Positions 51,435 through 58,743 of a stretch of 64,000 nucleotides of DNA are shown here, piece after piece. This stretch comes from DASWNP01 sp036399175 (lineage in GTDB: Bacteria > Acidobacteriota > Blastocatellia > Pyrinomonadales > Pyrinomonadaceae): the NCBI GenBank assembly GCA_036399175.1, contig DASWNP010000061.1:62001-126000 (forward strand), in the 5' to 3' direction. Position numbers and translations under genes: made by a program. Numbering within the stretch: position 1 is the first letter of the stretch; every line of letters starts with the position of its first letter. The notes beneath the pieces were generated by a model. That model did no database searches. It was not told the origin of the DNA and worked only from the letters and a program-made list of their open reading frames with translations.

Positions 51435-52582
51435 AATCGAGAGCGCTCATCTACGTCCTCGGCTGCCTGCTGCTCTTGTGCCGCCCAATGTCGGCGCAGG
51501 AGAGCATGAGGCGGCAACTGGTCGTGCCGCTCGGCGAGGCGGGCTTCGTCGCCTTCAAGATAGAGACCGTCTCGTCCGATTCGCGCCTTCTTCCGTCGGG
51601 CTTGCCGGAAATCGAGACGAGCGTCAACCCGCGTGCGACCGTCGCCGCCGGGAACGTCATTCACCGCACGCTCGTCGATAACTTCGGCAACTTCATCTTC
51701 GGCTACGACCTCTTAGTCGAGCCCGTCGCGGGCTCGAAGCGATTCAAAATCTCCGTCCGCCCTCTGAGCGCGGAATATGAAAAGCAGCTTCGACGCGCGC
51801 CGGTTGCCGTCACGTCGAAGCGCGGCGCGCAAGGCTCTCTGAGCGTCTCGACGCTGCCGCGCCCCGCCGAAGCGCAGATTATCGAAGACGGCGACGGCTT
51901 CGCCCTCGACCTGCTCGTCAACTCTCAGACCGGCGTCCGCATCGTCGATGTCGTCAAAGTCTCCTTCGACCGCACGAAGCTCTGGGAAGTGCAGATGGAT
52001 TCTCCGGCACGCGATTTCACGCTCGACAAGGTTGAGCTATCGGTCAGAGATTACGAGCTGCTGGTTGACGGAGAACAGCTCGCGGGCGGCAAGCCGACGA
52101 GCGGCACGACCGGCGCTCTCCTCTGGCTCTACATCCCCGACCGGGGCCGCTTTATCTTCTCGCTCATTCCGCGCGCGGGCTACGATTTTCAGAAGGTTGG
52201 AGTGGTCGAAGAGAACAAGATTTCGTTCACCTTCGGCGGCAAGAAGTACGAATGGATTTCGAGCGCGCCCATCGTCGGGCGCGGCGGCAACTGGAATCTC
52301 TGGGTCTTGCTCGACGCCGACTACGTCCCCGACTTCTTCCCTTCGGCGCGCGACACCATCAACCGGCAGCGCGCAGAACAGAAACGATTCGACATCGGCG
52401 CGCTCGACCCGCGCACGCTCGGCATCAGCAGCGCGATGCAGGTGGCCGAAAGACAGGCGACGCTCGCGCCCAAAGTCGGCAACTCTCAAAACGTGAAAGA
52501 AGAGACGACGACGACGCAGAAGCGTCCGCGCGTCATCGTCGGCTCAGCCGATAGAATAGAAAACCTTCTCCCGAAAAACTGA
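51431..52582 (+). CDS. Exported hypothetical protein of the sigma operon
   Basis: 383 residues. A signal peptide (ALIYVLGCLLLLCRPMSAQ) is followed by a mostly beta-strand chain (QLVVPLGEAGFVAFKIETVS, FIFGYDLLVEPVAGSKRFKI, YIPDRGRFIFSLIPRAGYDF). I do not recognise the family. It overlaps the previous gene by ATGA, so translational coupling is likely. An envelope component controlled by the sigma factor is inferred. Confidence 0.72.
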   Translation: MKSRALIYVLGCLLLLCRPMSAQESMRRQLVVPLGEAGFVAFKIETVSSDSRLLPSGLPEIETSVNPRATVAAGNVIHRTLVDNFGNFIFGYDLLVEPVAGSKRFKISVRPLSAEYEKQLRRAPVAVTSKRGAQGSLSVSTLPRPAEAQIIEDGDGFALDLLVNSQTGVRIVDVVKVSFDRTKLWEVQMDSPARDFTLDKVELSVRDYELLVDGEQLAGGKPTSGTTGALLWLYIPDRGRFIFSLIPRAGYDFQKVGVVEENKISFTFGGKKYEWISSAPIVGRGGNWNLWVLLDADYVPDFFPSARDTINRQRAEQKRFDIGALDPRTLGISSAMQVAERQATLAPKVGNSQNVKEETTTTQKRPRVIVGSADRIENLLPKN

Positions 52583-52730
52583 ATCGTCCTTTAACTCTTC
52601 TCCAACTCGAAAACAGGCGAGCCGTGAGGGGTTCGGAGAAGTGTGTCTCGAAGTGCGTCCTGGTGCGTCTCGAAAGGCTCGCGCCTCGGAGAGAACGTGA
52701 CCTGCAACCGAACGAAGGAGATAAACCCGT

Positions 52731-53390
52731 ATGAAAAAGAATCTATTCCTGACCACGACCGCTCTCATCATCGCGCTCACGCTCGCCGCTCAGGCGACGC
52801 ACGCGCAAAGAGAGGATGCGCCGAAGACGGAAGTCGGCGTTTTCTTCACCTCGCTCACCCTGATTGACCCCGATTTCAGCACGGGCGAGACGCGCCCCGG
52901 CGTCGGCGCTCGTCTCACCTACAACCTGACGGACAACATCGCCGTCGAAGGCGAGCTGAACATACAGCCCGAGCGCGACCGCTCTTTCTCCGCCGGCGGC
53001 GATTTGCTGCAAGGACAGTTTGGCGTCAAGGCCGGAAAGCGCTACGAGAAATTCGGCATCTACGCCAAAGCGCGCCCCGGCTTCGTCAGCCTCTCAAACG
53101 TCGGCGAGGTCATCGGCTTCGACACGATTACAGACCCGGCAGGCATCTTCGTCGTCCCCGTACTGCGCTTCGACAGAGAGACTTACTTCTCGACAGACCT
53201 CGGCGGCGTCCTCGAACTCTACCCCTCGCGCCGCATCCTCGCACGCTTCGACATCGGCGACACGATCATTCGCTACAACAGCCGCACCACCGCCGTCATC
53301 GGCCCTCCCGCTTCCCCTACTTTCTTCACCCGCTCCGCAACCTTCAAGCACAATTTCCAGTTCAGCGCAGGCATCGGCTTTCGCTTCTAG
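52731..53390 (+). CDS. Outer-membrane beta-barrel protein
   Basis: 219 residues after AAGGAGATAAACCC. A signal peptide (FLTTTALIIALTLAAQATHAQ) precedes repeating amphipathic strands (PGVGARLTYNLTDNIAVEGE, GQFGVKAGKRYEKFGIYAKA, STDLGGVLELYPSRRILARF) and a C-terminal FSAGIGFRF ending in Phe, the barrel insertion signal. It resembles OmpA/OmpW-type small barrels. It lies 148 bp after the sigma operon and may be a target of it. Confidence 0.8.
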   Translation: MKKNLFLTTTALIIALTLAAQATHAQREDAPKTEVGVFFTSLTLIDPDFSTGETRPGVGARLTYNLTDNIAVEGELNIQPERDRSFSAGGDLLQGQFGVKAGKRYEKFGIYAKARPGFVSLSNVGEVIGFDTITDPAGIFVVPVLRFDRETYFSTDLGGVLELYPSRRILARFDIGDTIIRYNSRTTAVIGPPASPTFFTRSATFKHNFQFSAGIGFRF

Positions 53391-53428
53391 CCGACGGGCA
53401 GAACGGGAAACTCTTGCGGTCAAACAAA

Positions 53429-53472
53429 GAAGCTCGCGCGGGGACGATTCCGAACGTCCCCGCGCGAGCTTC
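53429..53472. terminator. Perfect 18-bp hairpin between convergent genes
   Basis: GAAGCTCGCGCGGGGACG (53429-53446) pairs exactly with its complement at 53455-53472 across an 8-nt loop. There is no T run. It sits 39 bp after the barrel gene and 22 bp from the stop of the convergent 87-residue gene, so a two-way terminator is likely. Confidence 0.55.
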
Positions 53473-53493
53473 GCATCTCCAACTTTTCCCGGC

Positions 53494-53757
53494 TTAGACC
53501 TGACCTTCGGGCGGCGGCGGCTTGTCTGGAATCAAATCGCCTGTGAACAGCTCGACGATGCCCTTCACCGTGCCGACGACGGGGATGATGTCGAGGCCGA
53601 CGTGCACCGCGCCGTTCTTCATGCCCTTCTTCTTCACCTCGTAGGCGGCGAGGCCGACGGCGACCGCCGTGCCGATAAACGGAATCGGCTTAATCAGACG
53701 CTTCGCAAGCTTCCAACCGCCCGCGCGCGCCACTCTCCGAGTCGTACCTGCTGCCAT
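53494..53757 (-). CDS. Small hydrophobic hypothetical protein
   Basis: 87 residues. Basic N-terminus (TTRRVARAGGWKLAKRLIK), then two hydrophobic stretches (PFIGTAVAVGLAAYEV; AVHVGLDIIPVVGTVKGIVE) and a Pro-rich tail (DKPPPPEGQV). The Gly/Ala helices recall glycine-zipper membrane proteins. Family not recognised. It is 15 bp after a glutaredoxin-like gene. Confidence 0.62.
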   Translation of the reverse strand: MAAGTTRRVARAGGWKLAKRLIKPIPFIGTAVAVGLAAYEVKKKGMKNGAVHVGLDIIPVVGTVKGIVELFTGDLIPDKPPPPEGQV

Positions 53758-53772
53758 CGGCTTTCCCCTCCT

Positions 53773-54018
53773 TCACTTCAGCCCAAGCTCGGCGCGCAGC
53801 TTTCGCTCGTCGTACGGCGAAAGGTTGAACGCGCGCCCGTCAATCTCGAAAGTCGGAACCTTCCGCTTGCCCTCGTTCAAGCTCATCACACGCTCGGCTG
53901 CGCCCTCGTGCTGCTCGATGTCAATCTCTTCGTAAGCCAGCCCGTGCTCGCTCAGGAAGCGCTTGGCGCGGCGACAGTCGCCGCACCAGGTAGTCGTGTA
54001 CATCCTGATGTTCGTCAT
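53773..54018 (-). CDS. Glutaredoxin-like protein
   Basis: 81 residues. MYTTTWCGDCRRAKRFL has the CxxC active site (Cys-Gly-Asp-Cys, as in mycoredoxin-like proteins), and VPTFEIDG gives the cis-Pro. It would reduce disulfides or mixed thiols in the cytoplasm. The variable pair Gly-Asp differs from the usual Pro-Tyr. Confidence 0.87.
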   Translation of the reverse strand: MTNIRMYTTTWCGDCRRAKRFLSEHGLAYEEIDIEQHEGAAERVMSLNEGKRKVPTFEIDGRAFNLSPYDERKLRAELGLK

Positions 54019-54148
54019 ACTCTACGCTCTCTGGCCTTCGGAAAATTTTGTGAGTCTATTTTAGCCGAGCGAGCGACACACGACAACCGGCGCAGCAAGT
54101 TTCCGGTCTTAAGTATTGCGTTGAGCCTGAAACCGGAGATTTGCAACC

Positions 54149-54631
54149 TTAACGTTCCAACTCCGCGCGGGCGCGCTTGAGGTAGGTGCTCATCATCTCG
54201 GTGACGCCCTTCTGCAATTCGACGCTCAGGCGCGCCGCGCCGACCAGACCGGCCATGAGATGAAGCTCGCGCGGCGTCTGCCTGCGAAGCTCGACGCGTT
54301 GCGCGATGCGTACGAGGGTGGACGCGCCCCTCTCTTCAAAACTGGCGCTGTAGCGCAGGAGATTCTTACGCTCGTCGGCGGCGGGCGACCACTCGATGCG
54401 GCGCGGGCTATTCTCCGTCTGCTCGACGGCGAACGCCTGCCGCATCGCGCCGATAACCGGCACGTCCGCGCGAATCAGCCAACGCACAACGCCTTCTGCC
54501 TCCGTCGTGACTCTCTCCACGCCCGGCATCATCTTCACAAAATTCCCCAGGTCGCCGAAAAACTCCCGCACCCGCTCCACGCTCGACCTAATCTCCAACT
54601 GCTCGTCGTAAGCTGCTCTGACTTGGAACAC
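54149..54631 (-). CDS. SRPBCC/START-like ligand-binding protein
   Basis: 160 residues, GTG start with GAGGT upstream. YDEQLEIRSSVERVREFFGD and LGNFVKMMPGVERVTTEAEG are the SRPBCC (polyketide cyclase/CoxG-like) start; EERGASTLVRIAQRVELRRQ fits a later strand. The family binds hydrophobic ligands in a helix-grip fold. No ligand can be named. Confidence 0.77.
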   Translation of the reverse strand: MFQVRAAYDEQLEIRSSVERVREFFGDLGNFVKMMPGVERVTTEAEGVVRWLIRADVPVIGAMRQAFAVEQTENSPRRIEWSPAADERKNLLRYSASFEERGASTLVRIAQRVELRRQTPRELHLMAGLVGAARLSVELQKGVTEMMSTYLKRARAELER

Positions 54632-54642
54632 AAATTACCTCG

Positions 54643-54722
54643 TGAACAGTAAATCGTAAATCGTAAATAGATAACTACATTCAGCACGTTTCTATTTACG
54701 ATTCACGATTCACGATTTACTA
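54643..54722. repeat. Heptad-unit palindrome 14
   Basis: Left arm TAAATCG, TAAATCG, TAAATAG; right arm CGATTCA, CGATTCA, CGATTTA. The M14 peptidase stop codon (54720-54722) is the edge of the element. Confidence 0.85.
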
Positions 54723-57668
54723 AAAAGTTGGTTGAAACAAGAACGAATTGAAGAAGAGGCGCGTGGTGGAGCGCCAGATGGCTCGGAAGTTGGGGTCTTC
54801 GGCGTAGAGGACGACGTGGCCTCGGCCGGTCGGCTCTTCGATGACATAGGCGGTGCCGCGCAGCAGCCGCTCGGTGTTGTTAGGCCAGATGAAACCGGCG
54901 ATGCGGAGGCGTTGATTTTCGTCGGCGCTGAAGACGACGGCGTTCGTGCCTTCCTTCGAGGGGCGGAAGAAGTAGGCCGAATCGACGAGGACGGGGAGCG
55001 TCGGGTCTTCGTAGCCGTAGGTGAGTGGGGCGGTGCGGTCGAGCGTGGCGCGGAAGATTGCGCCGGGCACGGCCTCGGGCACTCTACCGGGTCGCGCCGA
55101 AGGCGAAGCGATGGGCGGAAGGTCGGGCGGCGCGCCTTCCATCTTCTCGGTCTGTGCCGCCTCCTGCGTAAGCTGCGGCTCGGGCGTCGTGCCCTGTCTC
55201 GAACGCTGCGCGCGGCGCGCGGATTCGGTCTGAACGCCTGCGCCCGCTTCCGGCGAAGGTGTAGGCGAAGGGGTAGCTTGCGCTTCGGAGTCGGTGGACT
55301 TCGCGGCCTGGTCGTCCTCGTCGCTTCCGACCAGACGCGCCGAAGTGAGGTTCACATCCTTAAGCGCCGCGAAGACCGCCGCGCCCTTGATGGCGACCAG
55401 CGTCCCGCCGCGCTCGCACCAGCCGCGCAGAGCGTCGACGCCGCTCTTGCCGAACGCGGAGAAATACTGACCCGCCGAGCCGTCGGGCAGGATGATGACG
55501 TTGTAGCGGTCGAGCTGCGTGCGTTTGAGCGCGCTGATAGTCATGGGCGTGAACTCGACGCCGTAGCGGTCAAACAGCCACCAGATAGCGCCGTAGCTCG
55601 TCGTGCTCACGGGCTCGTCCGCGACGACGATGATGCGCGGTCGCTTCAAGGAGACGACCGTCTCCGAGCCGACGCCCGTCTCGCCTTTCTCCGAGAACCC
55701 CGTGTTGACGGCGTAGACTTCGACGCCCGCCTCCTGCGCCAGACGTGCGATGCGCTCGTGCAGCGCGTCGGGGTTGCGCGAAGCGCGCACGACAATCGTG
55801 CCGCGCGGCCAGTCGCGCCCGCCCGCGTTGAGAGGCTTGGTCGTGACGGCCAGTTTGAAGTCTTCGCCCAGCAATCGGGAGGCGAGCGAGGCCGCGCCGT
55901 TGGTTTGATAAGGAATGATGTAGGCGACGTTTGCGCGCCCCGTCACGCCGCCGCGACGCGCCGACTGCGGCAACTGCAAGCCCCTGCCGCCGACGGCGTC
56001 GCTGCCGTTGGCATCCGTCACAGTCACGGCCTGAAGTCGAATCGGCGAAGAGTTGACGGGCGCGGCGTCCTCCGTCCAGTAAGCCTCGACGCCGAAGACC
56101 AGAGGCAGCGACCACGAAGTTATATCGTAGAAGCCGTACTCTTCGCGCGACGCGTTGCGGCTGCGACGCTCGTTGCGTTGAAAGCGCGCCAACTGCTCGC
56201 GCACGAAGGCCGCGTCCTGCGGCGTGTCTGGCTCAAGCAGAGCCTTCGCCAGACGCTTCTGCGGCTGCGCCAAATCGACGACGTACGAGCCCGCAGGAAA
56301 ATTGCGCGGGGCGGCGTTTGAGCTGGCGCTCACGTATTCGTGCGACCTCTGCGAACGAAAACCTTCGCCCGCCACAGACACTTCAATCCCTGCGCGCAAG
56401 AGATTCTCGACCAGCTCGGCAGCCCTTCCCGGGTCTCTGCCCGGCAGAATCACGACGCGCTTCATCGGCTCGCGCTGCGCCTCTTCGAGCGCGCTCGTCC
56501 TGAATTTGTAGTAATCCGCGAGCCGCGCCTGCGCGTTGCGCGCCGCCGTCTCAAGCGTCGTCAGAGAAGCGACGAAGTGCTTGGCGATTGAAGAGCGAAA
56601 CGTGACGATGGTCTCGTCGTCCCGACGCCAGCGCAGACCCTTCCAGCCGCCGCCGTCGGTCTCGTAGGTCATGCCCGTCGCGCCGTTCAGCGCAGGCCAG
56701 GAATCCCAGTAGCCCGGATAGAAGAGGTCGAAGATGTCGCGCACGTAGAAGTCCCACTGGCGCGCGTCGAACTGCGCGGCGTTGGCGCGGCCAAACTCGT
56801 CGAGCCAGCGCGCGGTCTGCTCCGGCGGCAGATTCGGATTTATCGGCAGCGCGGCGGGCGGAAAGAAGAACTGGCTCGGCTGCCCGTGATGATCGACGAA
56901 GACCTGCGGATGCCATTCGAGAAACGCGCGCTGCATGTTGCGCGTCTCGACTTGCGACACGGCGATATTGTCGCGGTTCAGGTCGAAGCGGTAACGATTG
57001 ACGCGCCCGTAGACCGACCAGGGCTCGTCGTGCTCCGAGGCCGACGGTTCTGGATTTCCCACTCCGAAAGAGTTGTACCACGTCACGAAACGCTCGTGGC
57101 CGTCCGGGTTAGCGCAGACGTTGACCAGCGCCACCGTGTTGCGAAGGATGTTCTCCGTCGCGGGCTCGTTCGACGCCGCGAGTTGATAGACGACCTGCAT
57201 CATCGCCTCGAACGACGCCGACTCGTTGCCGTGAATCGTATAGTTGAGCCAGACGACGAGCGGCGTCGAAGCGATGAGCCGCTGCGCTTCGTCGGGCGCG
57301 AGGCCGCGCGGGTCAGAGAGACGCGCCATGTTCCGCTTTATCTCGTCGAGCCGCGCCATGTTCTCCGGCGAGGTAACGACGACGACGTGCATCATTCGAT
57401 GCTCGTTCGTCTCGCCGATGTCCGTGACGCGCACGCGGTCGGGCGCGGCCTGCGCGATTCGCTCGACGACGCGCTCCATCGTCGCGTAGTTCGTGTGAAA
57501 ATCGCCCACGTCGAAACGCGTCACAGCCTGCGGGCGCGGCACGTTCTCCCTGTAAGGCCCCCGCGCGTAAAAATCGAAACGCGCCTCGCCCGTCTGAGCG
57601 TTCATTTGAGAGACGAAGCCGACGAGCATCAGCGCGACCAGAGCGACGAAGCGAGCGGTCAGATTCAT
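54720..57668 (-). CDS. Secreted M14-family zinc carboxypeptidase-like protein
   Basis: 982 residues from the ATG at 57668, with signal peptide (FVALVALMLVGFVSQMNAQ). The peptidase domain (about 45-370) has LNYTIHGNESASFEAMMQ with the zinc ligands His and Glu, and later VDHHGQPSQFFFPPAALP with the third His region. The C-terminal 500 residues include a DJ-1/glutamine-amidotransferase-like fold (GVDALRGWCERGGTLVAIKG) and a Thr/Pro/Gln-rich linker. The product probably trims peptides outside the cytoplasm. The stop is at the edge of palindrome 14. Confidence 0.86.
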   Translation of the reverse strand: MNLTARFVALVALMLVGFVSQMNAQTGEARFDFYARGPYRENVPRPQAVTRFDVGDFHTNYATMERVVERIAQAAPDRVRVTDIGETNEHRMMHVVVVTSPENMARLDEIKRNMARLSDPRGLAPDEAQRLIASTPLVVWLNYTIHGNESASFEAMMQVVYQLAASNEPATENILRNTVALVNVCANPDGHERFVTWYNSFGVGNPEPSASEHDEPWSVYGRVNRYRFDLNRDNIAVSQVETRNMQRAFLEWHPQVFVDHHGQPSQFFFPPAALPINPNLPPEQTARWLDEFGRANAAQFDARQWDFYVRDIFDLFYPGYWDSWPALNGATGMTYETDGGGWKGLRWRRDDETIVTFRSSIAKHFVASLTTLETAARNAQARLADYYKFRTSALEEAQREPMKRVVILPGRDPGRAAELVENLLRAGIEVSVAGEGFRSQRSHEYVSASSNAAPRNFPAGSYVVDLAQPQKRLAKALLEPDTPQDAAFVREQLARFQRNERRSRNASREEYGFYDITSWSLPLVFGVEAYWTEDAAPVNSSPIRLQAVTVTDANGSDAVGGRGLQLPQSARRGGVTGRANVAYIIPYQTNGAASLASRLLGEDFKLAVTTKPLNAGGRDWPRGTIVVRASRNPDALHERIARLAQEAGVEVYAVNTGFSEKGETGVGSETVVSLKRPRIIVVADEPVSTTSYGAIWWLFDRYGVEFTPMTISALKRTQLDRYNVIILPDGSAGQYFSAFGKSGVDALRGWCERGGTLVAIKGAAVFAALKDVNLTSARLVGSDEDDQAAKSTDSEAQATPSPTPSPEAGAGVQTESARRAQRSRQGTTPEPQLTQEAAQTEKMEGAPPDLPPIASPSARPGRVPEAVPGAIFRATLDRTAPLTYGYEDPTLPVLVDSAYFFRPSKEGTNAVVFSADENQRLRIAGFIWPNNTERLLRGTAYVIEEPTGRGHVVLYAEDPNFRAIWRSTTRLFFNSFLFQPTF

Positions 57669-57778
57669 TTGGCAGGACAAGCTTTCTGTTTTTCGGAGAG
57701 TATGCTAAAGACAGACACGATATTACATCGACTTCGTTCCGACACTCAACACGACCCGACAACAGCCGACACCCACAC

Positions 57779-57997
57779 ATGAACTCCGACACCGCCGACC
57801 TCCAACCTCAAGACCCCTGCCCGCGCTGCCACGCCCCGCACCTTCGCCCCTTCCACGAACTCACCGACGAGCAACATGAACTCGTCCGCCGCCTTCCTGC
57901 ATCCGCCGACTATTCTCTCGAAGAACGCGCCGCCCGACATCTTTGGTGCACTCGCTGCTGGCACGAAGAGACGACGGGCGGGCAGGGCAATGCTTGA
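57779..57997 (+). CDS. Small zinc-ribbon-like protein
   Basis: 72 residues. CPRCHAPHLRPFHELTDEQH and LWCTRCWHEETTG give two CxxC pairs, a zinc ribbon. The HELTDEQHELVRRLP helix sits between them. Family not recognised; small proteins like this may regulate or bind nucleic acid. It is divergent from the M14 gene. Confidence 0.65.
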   Translation: MNSDTADLQPQDPCPRCHAPHLRPFHELTDEQHELVRRLPASADYSLEERAARHLWCTRCWHEETTGGQGNA

Positions 57998-58015
57998 GAC
58001 TTTCAAAATACGCCC

Positions 58016-58044
58016 TTGTTTTTTACGTAATTATTACTTAAAAT
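58016..58044 (+). promoter_or_regulatory. Sigma70-like promoter of the RHH gene
   Basis: TTGTTT (58016-58021), 17 bp, TAAAAT (58039-58044), in an AT-rich stretch that contrasts with the surroundings. Confidence 0.5.
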
Positions 58045-58054
58045 TCTCGCAACT

Positions 58055-58114
58055 GATGTGCTCGTTTTGAAGATGTCCAAGCCGTGAGGCTTCAAAACTT
58101 TACAAAGGCACATC
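58055..58114 (+). promoter_or_regulatory. Long hairpin in the 5' leader of the RHH gene
   Basis: GATGTGC (58055-58061) pairs with GCACATC (58108-58114), and GTTTTGAAG (58064-58072) pairs with CTTCAAAAC (58090-58098), giving a nested stem with unequal internal loops. It starts about 10 bp after the promoter -10 box and ends at an AGGAGG (58115-58120) that is 40 bp from the ATG. It may be a leader RNA structure or a binding site for the RHH protein. Confidence 0.5.
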
Positions 58115-58159
58115 AGGAGGTAACCGCCAGGCTGTACCGACAGAATCGGAGACGAACTT

Positions 58160-58402
58160 ATGACAGTGAAAAATACGCGGGATAAACCCGTAAAGGAGAA
58201 GGTTCGCCTGAGCCTAGATATATCTCCTGAGCTGAATGAGCTTCTTGAGACGTTAGCCACGACGACGGGGGGAACTAAGAGCGAGGTGCTGCGTAAGGCA
58301 ATCGCTCTGATGGAAGTAGTCGTTGAAGCAAAACGGCAGGGCAAGAAGTTTGGAATTGCGGAGAAAGACCAACCGCTCGCAACGGAGATAATTGGCGTCT
58401 GA
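58160..58402 (+). CDS. Ribbon-helix-helix DNA-binding protein
   Basis: 80 residues. VRLSLDISPELNELLETLAT supplies the strand and first helix, and GGTKSEVLRKAIALMEVVVE the second helix of a CopG/Arc-type fold; the tail is basic. It should bind DNA as a dimer, as antitoxins and plasmid regulators do. The next gene starts 17 bp later and encodes a two-helix membrane protein. A toxin-antitoxin role is possible but the partner is not a known toxin. Confidence 0.8.
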   Translation: MTVKNTRDKPVKEKVRLSLDISPELNELLETLATTTGGTKSEVLRKAIALMEVVVEAKRQGKKFGIAEKDQPLATEIIGV

Positions 58403-58419
58403 GCGAATCGCGCCAGTCG

Positions 58420-58731
58420 ATGAGCGATAAAATCAATCTCAATGATTTAGCTAACAGGCACGACCATCAACTGACGATTACGCCGCGCGAAGACCCTGCC
58501 GAAAGGGACGCGCGGCTGAGAATTGAAGAAGCAAACGCCGCGCACCAGCGACGGAAAGAGTTGGCGTTGCACGTCGCCACTCTGGTCGTCGTCGGACTCG
58601 CGCTCGGCGTTTGCTTTTTTATTCTTCTGAGGGAAGGCTCGGTCGCCGGTGATAAGGAATGGGCGAGACAGTTGTTGACGGCAATCGTCACAGGCTTTGT
58701 CGGCTACGTGGTTGGCAAATCGACGAAGTAA
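58420..58731 (+). CDS. Small two-helix membrane protein
   Basis: 103 residues. A charged N-terminus (ITPREDPAERDARLRIEEAN, about 22-45) is followed by two hydrophobic segments (LHVATLVVVGLALGVCFFIL; LLTAIVTGFVGYVVG). No family recognised. It is the likely second gene of the RHH operon and converges on glnE. Confidence 0.65.
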   Translation: MSDKINLNDLANRHDHQLTITPREDPAERDARLRIEEANAAHQRRKELALHVATLVVVGLALGVCFFILLREGSVAGDKEWARQLLTAIVTGFVGYVVGKSTK

Positions 58732-58743
58732 TTCGCGGGCAAG

